The notes under the pieces are model-generated. The model was not told where the DNA came from. It saw only the letters and a program-made list of their open reading frames with translations, and did no database searches. From Bostrychus sinensis (Eukaryota; Chordata; Actinopteri; Gobiiformes; Eleotridae): 64,000 bases of DNA. The first letter of the stretch is position 1. The number at the start of each line of letters is the position of its first letter. The stretch is taken from assembly GCA_020698575.1 (NCBI GenBank), contig CM036252.1, forward strand, positions 28,039,206-28,103,205. The letters run 5' to 3'. The position numbers and the translations under genes are program-made. Of this stretch, positions 32,542-43,960 are shown in pieces.

Positions 32542-33680
32542 CACTGAACAAAAATATAAACGGAACACTTGTTTTTGCTCCCATTTTTCATCAGCTGAAC
32601 TCAAACATCTAAGACTTTTTCTATGTAGACAAAAGGACTATTTCTCTCAAGTATTGTTCACAAATCTGTCTAAATCTGTGTTAGTGAGTGCTTCTCCTTT
32701 GCAGAGATAATCCATCCACCTCACAGGTGTGGTACATCAAGATGCTTATCAGACAGCATGATTATTGCACAGGTGTCCCTTAGGTTGGCCACAATAAAAG
32801 GTCACTCTAAAATGTGCAGTTTCATCACAGCAAAATGCCACAGATGTTGCAAGTTTAGAGGGAGCATGCCGTTGGCTGCTGACTGCAGGAATGTCCACCA
32901 GAGCTGCTGCCTGTGAATTAAATGTTCATTTCTCTACATAAGCCATCTCCAAAGGCGTTTCAGAGAATTTGGCAGTACATGCAACCGGCCTCACAACCGA
33001 AGACCACTTGTAACCACACCAGCCCAGGACCTCCACATCCAGCATCTTCACCTCCAAGATCGCCTGAAACCAGCCACCTAAACAGGTGCTGCATCGGTTT
33101 GCATAACCAAAGAATTTCTGCACAAACTGTCAGAAACCGACTCATCTGCATGCTCGTTGTCCTCATCAGCGTCTCAACCTGACTACAGTTCATCGTCATA
33201 ACCGATTGAGTGGGCAAATGCTCGCATTCAGTGGCGTCTGGCACTTTGGAGAGGTGTTCTTTTTATGGATGAATTTTCACTGTACAGGGCAGATGGAAGA
33301 CAGCGTGTGTGGCGTCGTGTGGGTGAGCACTTTGCTGATGTCAGTGTTGTGGATTGAGTGGCCCATGGTGGCGGTGGGGTTATGATATGGGCAGGCTTAT
33401 GTTATGGAGAACAAACAAAGATGCATTTTATTGATGGCATTTTGAATGCACAGAGATACCATGACGAGGCCCATTGTTGTGCCATTCATCCACGACCATC
33501 ACCTCATGCTGCAGCATGATAACGCATGGCCCCATGTTACAAGGATCTGAACACAATTCCTGGAAGCTGAAAACACAGTGTGAGGCAAATGGTGGTCACA
33601 CGAGATACTGACTGGTTTTCTGACCCCCCCTGGGCCCCCCCCAATACAGTAAAACTGCACATTTTAGAGTGACCAGATTA
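32542..33680 (+). mobile_element. Second Tc1-like transposon, 3' truncated and internally deleted
   Basis: The left terminus CACTGAACAAAAATATAAAC follows TA (32540-32541). It continues through the known subterminal order (GATAATCCATCCACCTCACA; GGTTGGCCACAATAAAAGG) to the transposase. Right of the transposase, CAGTAAAACTGCACATTTTA (33648) mirrors the left inner repeat, but the sequence breaks at about 33675 where Harbinger-type DNA begins, so the right terminus is lost. Confidence 0.85.
32835..33611 (+). pseudogene. Tc1-like transposase pseudogene (internal deletion)
   Basis: It starts MPQMLQV at ATG 32835 and is stopped at once by TAG (32856-32858). Later frames show helix-turn-helix pieces (RISAQTVRNRL at 33110-33145). 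The first catalytic Asp remains in LFMDEFSLYRADG (near 33262). A CGA-to-TGA type stop follows (VVD*, near 33355), then AHGGGGVMIWAG. The HDHHLMLQHDN segment with the second Asp is present near 33510. The DNA then jumps from the LEAEN region to GGHTRY, so the segment with the catalytic Glu is deleted. Length is 777 bp against roughly 1,020 for the family. The element cannot be autonomous. Confidence 0.8.
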
Positions 33681-34620
33681 AAGCTTGGGTTATGCTTGAC
33701 GCATTTACATCCGCACAGAACTAGGCCTGTTAGCTGATATTCTCCTAGGCTGTTGGGGGCAGTGTTGAGGCGTCTATGGCATGTGTACAACACTACACCA
33801 TAGTAGAAGCAGAAAACACTGTTGTTTACAACACGGCAACACCCGTGAGTCTAAACAAAGAGGAAGAACTTTTATGTTGTTTACTATTGCTTGGAAAAAG
33901 AAGAAAAAAGAGGTGGTCCACTCGTCCATTAAACATGAATCGACAAGATGAAAGGGAGTTTAATTTGCTTGTGAGACCAATGCGTGGAATAAACAAACAA
34001 GTACATTTTAAATATTTTCAGATGTCTGCTTCTAGATTTGACAACTAGTTGCATCGCATTCGACCTTACATTAATCACCCCGCTACACATATTTGCCCTG
34101 TAAAATTGCAAGAAAGACTTGCTGTCACTCTCTGTGTGCTTGCACCAGGGAGCAGCCAGCTGAGCGTGGCACATAGCTACATGTTGGGAACCACAACAGT
34201 CTCCCTCATTGTCACAGAGGTCTGTGAGGCACTTTGGTTGGCATCGTGCAGTGAATTTGTTGCATTACCTGATAAAGGAAAGTGGGCAGAGATCTCCCCA
34301 GATTTCTGGCGTGTGTGGAACTTCCCAAATTTTCTGGGTTGCATTGATGGAAAACACGTGACAATAACAGAACCACCAAATGCAGAGAGTGATTATTTTA
34401 ACTATAATGGAATTCATTCCCTTGTCCTTATGGCAGTTTGTGATCCAAATTATAAATTTAGCATGGTGGCCACTGGAGCATATAGAGAGTGATGGGGTTT
34501 TTCAGAAGTGCATGTTTGAAAAGAATCTGCTACATAGGACACTTGTGTAGAATGGCTGTGCCAAGTTTGACGCAAATTCAAAAAAGTTAAATGGAATTTT
34601 TCCTGATATCTGTAATTTTC
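33681..34620 (+). mobile_element. PIF/Harbinger element, left end plus broken transposase
   Basis: TTA then AAGCTTGGGTTATGCTTGAC at about 33677 looks like a Harbinger terminus next to its 3-bp target. No matching right terminus was found. Similarity to transposase fades at about 34560, so the element is truncated. Confidence 0.6.
33776..34560 (+). pseudogene. PIF/Harbinger (HARBI1-like) transposase pseudogene
   Basis: Two adjoining open segments in one frame (33776-34045 and 34049-34492) are separated only by TAG at 34046-34048. They give RFDN then LHRIRPYINH, the usual helical N-terminal region. Next come LPDKGKWAEISPDFW, the DDE_4 motif CIDGKHV with the first catalytic Asp (34346-34348), and VCDPNYKF with the second Asp (34442-34444). 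The frame stops at 34493, but one-base-shifted translation continues ESDGVFQKCMFEKNLL, matching the family's SDGGIF...ALEENLL order, so a 1-bp indel near 34490 broke it. The third acidic residue and C-terminus are absent. In intact elements this protein acts with a Myb-like partner; none is present here. Confidence 0.8.
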
Positions 34621-36060
34621 CTGTAGAATGGTCTCAGAGATTTTATGAGCAAATTAATAAGAATTTTATTCCTCAGTCTGGGGTTATAGAACCTATTTTC
34701 TGCTACAGCAGGAGACCTGTTTAAGATACAGAGCTCATCTTGGGCTTAATCTGTAGCTAATGAATTGGGGAAGTTTTATATTTACATATGAGACTCTAAT
34801 TCCAATGTCACAGTGTCACAATGTAACCGTTTTTAAAAGGAATTTGTCATTGAGGTGGCCATTTTTTGATATTTTTGCCAATAAATTGTTCAATACTTGG
34901 AAACAGAAAAGGATAAAGCCCTATAATTTTATTTTGCTATGCTCCTCATAATGTCAGCATTTTTTGTTCCAAATTTCATGACTCTGTGACTCAATGGTAG
35001 CGCTACTTTTTACACACTCACAAAATTCCGTCTGAGGCTTGTCCCGAAAAAGTGTTTTTCCTGGGACCAAACGGGCCGAGTTGAAATGACTTCAAACTCG
35101 TAATGGCCCAAGGTATGGCCTAATCAAAAATAATAGTTAAAAAAAGGTAGCAAAAATATCCCTATGGGAGGGTCTGGCTCCTGGCTTATTTGGCATCCTG
35201 GCAGCACGATGGTGAATCCTAATATGGTAAGACCTTTACGTAATTTCCTGCATAAAAAAAGTACCTGGTTACGTTCCACTATTGTTTTTGGAAGCACATT
35301 TACACATCCCAGAATAAAACCAGACTTACTAGAAAAAAAGTAGTCTGTGTGAATGCCCACCAATATTTAAAAGCTAGGCTTTATATAGATTTATGACTAA
35401 CCAGAGCGCTCTGTATGACTTAAATCTTGCATATGTTTATTAACTCTGTTCTAATAAATCACTTTGCTTCTACTGCTTTCATTACGCGCTTGCTCCTGAG
35501 TTGTGGCCCATAAATAAAAGCGTGCATACACCTAAATGCATTGTTCCAAACACATTTATCAGCCATTAAACTGATGACAGCAGGTTAATAATTTTGCAAG
35601 AGCTTTTTCTGTCCCCCTGATGGATCGCCTTTGGACAAGATGGATGAAAACAAACGGAATTTTAACTTGGAAGATCAGTCATTCTTTTCTCATCCAAACT
35701 TCTGCATCTCATCATGGGGAGTTCTTGTTTGAAACCTTTCAGAAAACAAATACGTTTTTAGGTTTAAAAAATAGCTGAATGTGTGCACTGACAAGGAGAA
35801 CGACTTCATTTGAGATCAGTGTGCAAAGAGGCACAAAAGGGGCTGAAAATTATTTAGCTTGTGTAGTAGTAAAGTAGGAAAGTAAATGCACACAGCAGAC
35901 ATCTCCCTAATCAAAATACAACTTGAACAAGTATCCAGAAGTACAAATCACTGTGGTGTATGGCTTTCATTGTACTAGTGGAGCTGTGCTGAACGCAGAT
36001 GATGCTCAAAAGTCTGAAAACAATACGAGTGCCAGTCACTACTGTCTAGGGAACGCTAAC
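34621..36060. other. Unclassified non-coding
   Basis: 34620-35110 is AT-rich and may be remaining transposon sequence. 35110-36060 looks unique. No exon or RNA gene recognised. Confidence 0.35.
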
Positions 36061-36063
36061 GCT

Positions 36064-36615
36064 CAGTTCACACTGAATCCGTTATGTGTCCTGTACAACG
36101 TCCGCAAAACAAATAGAAGCTGCGTTGTAGTAAGTCTCCATGTCCAGTGCTACGACAGAAATAGGAATCGGGTCTATTTTTGTTGAATGCCTAAGCCATC
36201 ATGCATAAAGTTGAACAGAGCAGATCGAGCCAAAAAGGAAGTCAGACCTGGGACCAGTAAAGAGGATCTGGTAAATTTCAAAATAAAAATGCTTATGCAG
36301 CCTCTCGCTCGCATCCCAGTGTAAATGTTATGTCTTAACTGGGCACGGGTCACAAACAAGACTGGACACCATTAGACGTGAGTAAAAAAGAAGTATTCAT
36401 GCTGTACATAGCATCCTTACCTAGGGTTGAAGTATATATTTCTGTCACTTTTGTGCTTCAACCTTGGTTATATCTCCAGATACATGCAGTTCTCTATATA
36501 CATTCATGTGGCTGTTACCGAGTAAACTTTCAGCTTCTCTCCCGTGAACTCATGGTCTCCTCAGCTGGCTCTGGTTGGAGAAGTGCCGCACATGCAACAC
36601 ATTCAGTGTGAATCT
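36064..36615. mobile_element. Possible terminal-inverted-repeat element (TTCACACTGAAT ends)
   Basis: CAGTTCACACTGAATCCG at 36064 and, read inward from about 36615, CAGATTCACACTGAATGTG. The ends match over about 13 bp, but I could not fit a target duplication. The interior is unassigned. Confidence 0.45.
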
Positions 36616-37056
36616 GGCATAATCCTGCCCCTAACCTTAACCCTTAGATGCATAAATGGGTAAAAAAAATACCCGGTGAGGTCTTTTTGCAATATTTTTG
36701 CAATGAAAAGTGGTTATCACTTCATATTCCAGCCTACCCCCCTACCCCCCACACACAAAAATATTATTGATGTCATTAAAAAAAAATTATTTACCTATTA
36801 TACATTTTACAAAATTCTATTTTTTGTATCACTACTCATGAATATGCATTTGTGGACCACTTAGTGAGTGAGTGAGTAAATGAGTGAATCCTGAAGAAAA
36901 TGCTAATGTTCAGCTCCTCAGTGCACTATGGCAGTACTATAAAAAACCCTTTAAAATATAATTTTCCCCGGCAACAGTTCATGCATGTGACTATTTTCTA
37001 GCTAACATGAGGTGGCTAACCAATTTAGGTAACATTACTGTACATATTGCATTTGT
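36616..37056. other. Unique non-coding
   Basis: AT-rich. A GTGAGTGAGTGAG run is at 36864-36885. Nothing else seen. Confidence 0.35.
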
Positions 37057-37201
37057 GTGTAGACCAGAGGTGCCAAAAGTACTAGCATTCTGTACTTAAG
37101 TAGAAGTACAGATATTTGTGTAAAAAATACTCTGATAAAAATAGAAGTACTGCCTCAGCAGCTTTACCCAAGTAAAATTACAGGCTCAGAAATGTACTTA
37201 A

Positions 37202-38906
37202 AGAGTAACTCACCCCTGGTCCAGGCCTGACTCCGCCCACTGCCAGAGATTGAAAACTGCTCAAAAAGTGGGCAGAGGCCTGGCAGAGACAGAGGAGGAG
37301 AACTGAGGGAGGAGCGAGGCCTGGTCCTGTGACTGACAGCTGTCAGAGACCTCATGGACCTCCTCCACAGCAGGGTTGCCAAGTCCCAGAAAGGGGGAAA
37401 AAAATGCAGGACGTCTGGACTGATGTTTTATGTTCCTTTTATAATAACACAGTTGAAATATTGTGAGAAAGGCGTCGTGCGCCGCTGCAGTAACGTGTGC
37501 GTCAGATCGCGTCTTTATTTACTGGTATTATTTCAGCTGAGAGCTGTTTTTGATCGTATCGCCGCGAGTAAGAAATCGATTGTCATCAAACAAAAAGTGA
37601 CTTAAAGCGTGGCAAGTTTAAAACACATCTGTGGAGTCAAAACTCTCCCCAGTGTCACTAATTTGCAGTGTTGGGTTAGTTACTCAAAAAAGTAACTAGT
37701 TACAGATTACTAGTTACTCTTTTGAAAAGTAATATATTACTTTACTTGGTTACTGACTCATGAAAATAACTTAGTTACTTTCCTTTTGAATTACTTCCTA
37801 ACAGGAAGGCCCAAATTAACCCAATTCTAAATAGAAGAAGCCTATAGCCTCACCGTTGCCCTGACCAGCTCTGTTATTTTAAACAGGCGTTCAAGTTTTT
37901 TTTAGCTGCATTCATTTCAGCAGCAGGGCAGCCTGACACAGCAAATACTGCCCTTTAAGTTCACCTGCCTCTGCTCCTGTGCAGCGTTCAAGTCCTGTGG
38001 ACACAGTTTTATTTCACTACACTGAAGCTAAAACGCACTTGTTGTTAGCGCCAAAGCGGTGCAGGTCTCTTCTGTCCCCGCTGTCCCCGCTGACAGCAGC
38101 AGCAGCTGCATGCGCCCCGACGCGCGCGGACAGAACGAGTGGCCGCTGCGCGCATAAAGAGGAGCAGAGAAGGGAACGGATGAAAATAAAGTAGAAAACG
38201 TATCAGCGCTATTCGTTTAATGCATTTTCATTCCGTGTCCTTGCGGTAAACTGCAGGTAAATGAAAGTGACTGTAGTGACTGTAACGCAAGTAACTAATT
38301 GGGTATTTTGTTAGTAACTGTAATATTACTTACTGGGGGGCTCAAAAGTAACGCGTTACCCCCTGCGTTACTGACAATTGTAATCTCGTTACTTTGTAAC
38401 GCGTTACTCCCAACACTGCTAATTTGTAGGTACATACTGTCATTGATCAGGCTCATTATGCCTTATTGTGCGCTGACACACGGGACAGTAGAAGTGCAGC
38501 TGTGAGAGGGGAGGGGGGCGGAGGAGACTGAACGGTAAATGCGGGGCTGAGTGGCGTGTTTAGGAAAAAGACCCACACCTGGCAACAGCAGGACTGGGAC
38601 GAGCGCGCGGGGGAGAGCGACAGCGAGGGCGTGGAGAGCACGGGCCGTGGGAGGAGAAACTCGGCACAGGTGCGGTAAAATGGTCAAATACTACGTCACA
38701 GTTGCCTATCTGGAACTATTGAGCAGAAATCCCACTGTTTGACCCTAGGAGGGCAGCACTCTGACGGTTTTCACTACAAAATGTGAATTTAGACCTTTTT
38801 TTACAAAACAGTCAAACATAAGACTATAAATAGTGAGATGTATCACTAAAGCCCTGTTTGTACAGCTGATCAGCTCAAAAAAAATGGTGTAGGGATGAGT
38901 TACTCT
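37202..38906. mobile_element. Middle TTAA-flanked element of the triple nest
   Basis: TTAA (37198-37201 and 38907-38910) flanks AGAGTAACTCACCCCTGG and, inward from the right, AGAGTAACTCATCCCTACAC (15 of the first 16 match). Removing it rebuilds GTACTTAAGTAA in the outer hAT. The interior is CpG-rich at 38460-38680, with no transposase frame. Confidence 0.8.
37666..38418. mobile_element. Inner hAT element (753 bp, CAGTGTTGGG ends)
   Basis: Left end CAGTGTTGGGTTAGTTACTC. Right end read inward CAGTGTTGGGAGTAACGCG. Exact 8-bp duplications CTAATTTG (37658-37665; 38419-38426). The ends are rich in AGTAACTAGTTAC/GTAACGCGTTAC self-complementary words. No transposase; the ORF at 37979-38194 is unrecognised. 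It is the youngest of the three. Confidence 0.9.
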
Positions 38907-39305
38907 TTAAGTAAAAAATAAAAATTACAAATTCATTTTTTGCCATCGGTGATACAAATTGCCATTAAATCTGCAAAACTAACAAAGCACACCCTCAGCA
39001 CACACAATAATAATGATGTGGTTGCGGGAAATACAGTATTACTGCAGTCTTGAAGTGCTTTAAGTGGACAAAAACAAGTGAAGGTCCTTTAATTTGGGAG
39101 AATGTGTTGAGCGCTTAGAGAAGTACTGGTATGCACTAAAGGTGACATTTTGGAGCAGCAAAAAGTACAGATATTTGTTTCAGGAGTAAAAGTAAGAAGT
39201 AGTCAGAAAAATAATTACTCAAGTAAAGTACAGATGCCTAAAAATTTACTTAAGTACAGTAACAAAGTCCAAATACTCTGTTACTTATCCATCTCGGGTG
39301 TAGAC

Positions 39306-40650
39306 TTGTGGGGACATTATTCCATTATGGGGACCAAAAGCAAGTAGATTACCATCAGGTAAATCATCCGATATTAGAGCAACAACATGTTTTAGAGTTT
39401 AGATACAGATTCAGTCAGCAGAGATGGCGAAGAAAGAACAGGTATGAGACACTTTGGCGCTACCAAACATTTAGGCTAAATGTAGTGAAATAAAACTTGT
39501 GACAAACGACTGAAATGATCAGAACGAGTCCAGTGACGATGTATGAACTTTAGAAACACACAATTCCTGGTTTCACGTGTCTACATAGAGCTGCGAGACC
39601 AAGCGTTTTCAGCTGAATGAATGAATGAATTTCATTTGTGTTTCATGAAACAAAATACTACTCAAAGTATGTTTTTGAGGAGACAACCCTATAACATGGT
39701 AAAAAGCTCAAAAAAGTAAATTTAGCAGAAAAGGGGACCTGCAACTGAGCACAGCCAAAAATTGACTAGATATGTTTTGGCCTTCATTGCTTTTCATTTT
39801 TTTCCTCCTGAATCTTTCCCATCATGTTGTTGTGGACTTGTTTGAAAACCTCTCTGACAAATACGTTTTTTAGGTTTAAAAAACTCAGACTCAGTGCACC
39901 GACAAAGACTTCACTCCAAAGAACTTTTATTCCGTTGGTAACATATCCCTGGAGAGCTGCTGGAATTGCCGGAGCATCGCCACAGAATCATTTCTCAGCT
40001 CGCCGCATTATTTGCCGAGCTCAAACTTTCAGCACAGCCTGTTAGTTTTGTCTTTTGCAGTGGTGTTTATTTCATGCATCGCACCCCTCGGCAAACTCCA
40101 TTCACTGTGTTTTAGATCTTTTGAAACAAGTTATTCCGAAATAAGAAAGAGACGAGTGCACATAATTCCAGCAAGTACCTCAGTGCAACCAAAAAACACT
40201 TTTCGAGATCGACTTTCTATGTGAGAAGGTTTTAGCAAGTTCTTTCAGTCCAGGGTTGTTTTTTAGGTAAGATTTTGAACTCCTCAAAAGTCAGAAACGC
40301 AAAATCTCAAATACTTAATGACATATTGCATTGAGGGAAATATAGATAGTAATTTAACATTCTGGACAGTGGGTCAAAGAAATGGCTGTATTGTAAGTGA
40401 AGAAATTAAGAGTAGTTTGATCTTCATTTGATTAAGTTTTCTTTTTCGCAGACCAGAGTTGGGTTTTCGTACCTTGACATGTTTCGACTACTCCCTGCGG
40501 TATTCCTCAGAAGAATTACATGATGTAACAGTGATGTGTCTTGCCAGCCGATTTAGTTTTGGCACTGTCTTTCTACCTGAAACAGAAAAAAAACAAGATG
40601 CAGAAAAAAGAAAAGCTAAACAAGAACAAGCTTTATTTGTCCCCTTAGGG
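39306..40650. other. Mostly unique; small TTAA-family fragment
   Basis: 39695-39735 (AAGCTCAAAAAAGTAAATTTAGC, then AGAAAAGGGGACC) is one end of the TTAA-MITE family seen complete at 52649-52886. A GAATGAATGAATGAAT run is at 39613. Other frames (39824-40224) show no domain. Confidence 0.4.
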
Positions 40651-41009
40651 CAGCCATTCCCAAAGTCAAGAGTTTCGTGGCACCCTTCAATTTTTGAAAA
40701 TCTCATGCAGACCCCCTAACTATACAACTTCAATCTAATTAAAAAGACCATGCCATGCTTTTCTCTATATATTTCTATAAAAACATAAAAAAAAAAAAAT
40801 CAACAAAAACCAACAAAAAGAAAACAAAAAACTGTTGGCTAAAAACTGTTTTAAAGTAGTATTTTAAAAAAAAAAAAAAAGTATATGACTGTAATTCATT
40901 TCAAACTCAATTTCTTGTTATGTACTTAATATAAACACCCTCTTTGGCACCCCCTGCAGTACCTTCGCAGACCCCCAGGGGGCCCTGGACCCCACTTTGA
41001 GGACAACTG
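40651..41009. mobile_element. hAT-type MITE (CAGYCATTCCCAAAGT ends), 359 bp
   Basis: Left end CAGCCATTCCCAAAGTC. Right end read inward CAGTTGTCCTCAAAGTGGG. Interior ends carry GTGGCACCCTTC and its counterpart CCCCCAGGGGGCCC. Flanks CCTTAGGG and CCTGAAAG agree at 5 of 8, a worn hAT duplication. Confidence 0.6.
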
Positions 41010-41832
41010 CCTGAAAGAAATTGGTTTGAAACATATTAAACATGGCTGGCTCCACAACACACACAATTAAGTCTGTTCTTTTGAGTGATAATGACAACAG
41101 CAAAAATGAGTTATCATGGCCAAAAGTTGTTTATTAATGGAACTCTAAAGCAGCTTGGAGTTTGCAAAACTTTTCTAAGACTCTGAAATGAACTCAAATC
41201 ATCATTATAACCGGAGCGGAGCAGTGTTTTTCAAACGCTGAAGAGGATCAAGTCTTTTTTCTTATATGGGACATCGCTTGAATGCTGCTGTTTCAATCAG
41301 ACATTATACAGAAACCATTGTACTACAGTGACAGAGTGATTAACGTGTTTTATTAACACGTTTGCCTCGCTGAAAGGAAGACTAGAAATGTGAGGTTCAT
41401 TACTTGCACATTTCTCCACTGCCCATACAATGACATGTAACTTTAGGCTAACGGAATACAGAAGCAAAGCAGATGTACCAATCCGGGTGAGCACAATGAA
41501 GGACTATGTATTTAAGAACTTTATAGCTTGTGGAATGAATAAGAAGTTAGATCTTTTTCTTTCTTAAATAATGGAAGACAAAAGCGGTGACTGGAGGGCA
41601 GAAGGGCAAACGAGAAAAAGAGAGCATGTCTTTGGTCAGAGAGAATTATTTTGGCCTTTTGTAGGGTTCTCTTTGAGTAGATCTCCTCCAAAAAAAATAG
41701 TACAAAACATGTAGAGCAGCTTTTTGACAATTTAAGATAAAAGTTTCTTTAGTTTCTTTCTTTCCACAGTTTGTCCAGAGATCCCACTTCAACTCCTGAT
41801 CAAGGATGAGTCTGAGATATTTGTTTTTGTTG
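41010..41832. other. Unique non-coding
   Basis: No recognised elements. Confidence 0.4.
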
Positions 41833-41880
41833 TTAGTATTAGTATTAGTATTAGTATTAGTATTAGTAGTATTAGTATTG
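41833..41880. repeat. (TTAGTA)n microsatellite
   Basis: TAGTATTAGTATTAG hexamer repeat with one TAGTAG interruption. Confidence 0.9.
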
Positions 41881-42009
41881 ATTTAAAATGTTTATCCAAA
41901 GACACAGGCAAATTAACAAAGTTTCACACAGACAACAAATAAGATAAACAAACTTGATGAAACAAAGCCTTGATGTGTTGTCTGTCGATGATGTGTTTTT
42001 TTGTTGTTT

Positions 42010-42160
42010 ATTTAGCTTTTGACCTTTACGCAGCTCATTTATCTATCTGTTAGCGTCATGTTGCTAATAGCTGTGCTAAATAGATAATTTATGCTCTATC
42101 TAGATCCCTAATCCAGGTCTTCTCTACAAAGTCAAAATATTAGTTTTTCCATATATACAT
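42010..42160. repeat. Copy of the CTGTTAGCGTCATGTTGCTAAT repeat
   Basis: It shares ATCTGTTAGCGTCATGTTGC, GCTGTGCTAA, TAATCCA and a TCTTCTCTACAAAGTCAAA segment with 15090-15350, in the same order. Confidence 0.65.
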
Positions 42161-42217
42161 TATCTTTTAGTTTTAAAATGTGAAATGCAAATGCAACACT
42201 GTCCAAAACTATAAACA

Positions 42218-42218
<1 letters not shown>

Positions 42219-42258
<40 letters not shown>
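42219..42258. repeat. (AAT)n microsatellite
   Basis: About 13 perfect units. Confidence 0.95.
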
Positions 42259-42359
42259 CATTTCTGTAAAAAAAATAAAAATCAAATTAAAAAAATCTAA
42301 TAAAAAAAAAAAAAAGGTGTCATGCTTCAGAATTTATTATTATTATTTAATTATATCAT

Positions 42360-42930
42360 ACCTGACCTTTACACGTTGTTTGACAGACATTGTGGCGGCG
42401 GAACAGGAAACATGGCGTTTATGGAGCTTTTAGGAACAACAGTTAATTGCTACTGCAGTTTACAAAATAAAACCACAAAATACTACAAAATAAAAAGTAA
42501 GAAGTGTGTAGGGATGTTACTGGCCTGAGTTAAGAAAACCAAGGAGACAAGGGTGTAAGGAAGCAGAGGAGAAAGGGGCCGGTGGCGTCGGCGGTCCGTG
42601 TCAGCCCTGATTGGCCCCGGTCTGTGATGTACGCTGACCTTGAGAGGAGCAGCACGACACATTCCCATTCTCTGTCCCCCGGGGGCCACACAACAGGGGC
42701 CACACACACACATACGCACATATGCACACACAGGCAATCCACACAAATCACAAAAAGACATGTTAGGGAGCAAAAGCAGCGGTTTTTTGAAGTCTGTGCT
42801 GATCCACAAACATTATTATGTGTGGAGCGCTCTGCGGGGCGTGTGACAGACTCATGTCCTCACGTCAGGTTCAGGCTCAACTGGCCTGGATACAGCCACA
42901 CAATGAGATATGGAAGAAATACTGTATGAG
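42360..42930. other. GC-richer unique block with (CA)n
   Basis: Includes GGTGGCGTCGGCGGTCCGTG and a CACACACACATACGCACATA run (42696-42732). Overlapping frames on both strands argue against coding. A regulatory role is possible but unsupported. Confidence 0.3.
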
Positions 42931-43083
42931 TGTCAAGCTCCAATACTCTGTAGATCAGTTTTATTATTAATCTTTTACTAAAACGTTTCTGGTTTGCAAA
43001 TGGCTGGGAAAGGTATAAATAGAGTCATGGAATAGAACTTTTTCACAAAAAATTTAGGTAATTACTCGGCGCGTTATCTAGGG

Positions 43084-43960
43084 CAGTCAGGGGCGTACCA
43101 TCAGGCGGTGCAGCCAGAGCAACTGCACTAGGGCCCATTAGAGTAGACCTTTGTTCACCTATAGTCAAGTCTGTGTTTAAAATATTCATAATAATTAGGA
43201 GCAGCACATAACTCTGGTACAGAACAGACTTTTTAACATGCATACAGTTTTAAATCCTCATTTGTCAGCTCATAAAAAAAAAAAACTTTTCTTAGGATAA
43301 AGACACAATTTGTAATAAAAAAAAACAAAGTTTCACAAAATGGTCCCTAAATATTAATGTAAATGCATCTGATTTTTGTATAAAACGCCACTAAAACAAC
43401 TAACAGTGACATTTTATAAAACGCTTAATGCATAAACCTGAAATACTGAATGTGCTTCATAACTTAAGGACCCCTTCTGAAATCCTGCACTGGGGCCCCA
43501 CATTACCAAGTTACGCCACTGAGGGCAGTGGTTCACAACCTTTTTGTTCTTATGTACCCCATGGGTTTTTTGTTATACCCTGAATACAGCCTCACTCATG
43601 TGCTGATAATTATTCACAAAGATCTAAAAAAAAAAAAAAAAAAAAAAGCACAAACACCAAAAAACACTATACTTGTAAATGCTTATAAATCTAAAAAAGA
43701 AAAACAAAATATAAGATTCTGGCTAACTCTTTTTTAAACAAGCTATTAAACCTAAAAATATATAAGAATATAACATTCAAATAATATTTTTCAGCAGTTT
43801 TACCTTCTTTTCATCAGCCATATATTATATGTTTAAGTAAAAAAAAATGCAAAAATGTTCTTATCATCTTGAAAATAAATCATGAATAAAATTCCAAGTA
43901 CCTCCTGCAAAGGACTTGCGTACCACTAGGGGTCCGCGTACCCCTGGTTGAGAAACACTG
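43084..43960. mobile_element. Middle hAT element (CAGTGGTTCACAACC), family-B ends
   Basis: It inserted at the very left terminus of the outer element. Target duplications are ATCTAGGG (43076-43083) and ATCTAGGT (43961-43968), 7 of 8. Its left end CAGT (43084-43087) is cut by the inner insertion and resumes as CAGTGGTTCACAACCTTTTT at 43526. The right end read inward is CAGTGTTTCTCAACCAGGG. A partial second copy is at 49050-49252. Confidence 0.8.
43088..43521. mobile_element. Inner hAT element (434 bp, CAGKGGCGTAMC ends)
   Basis: Left end CAGGGGCGTACCATC. Right end read inward CAGTGGCGTAACTTGG, next to GGGGCCCCAGTGC. Exact duplications AGGGCAGT (43080-43087; 43522-43529). Non-autonomous. It is the last of three insertions. 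Confidence 0.9.

Larger units (their letters stand above)
37065..39297. mobile_element. Outer hAT element (family A) of a triple nest
   Basis: Left end CAGAGGTGCCAAAAGTACT. Right end read inward CCGAGATGGATAAGTAAC. Exact 8-bp target duplications GTGTAGAC (37057-37064; 39298-39305). The element proper is 37065-37197 plus 38911-39297, and the rest is a later insertion. Words TACTTAAGTA and AGTACAGATATTTG occur on both sides. Confidence 0.85.
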
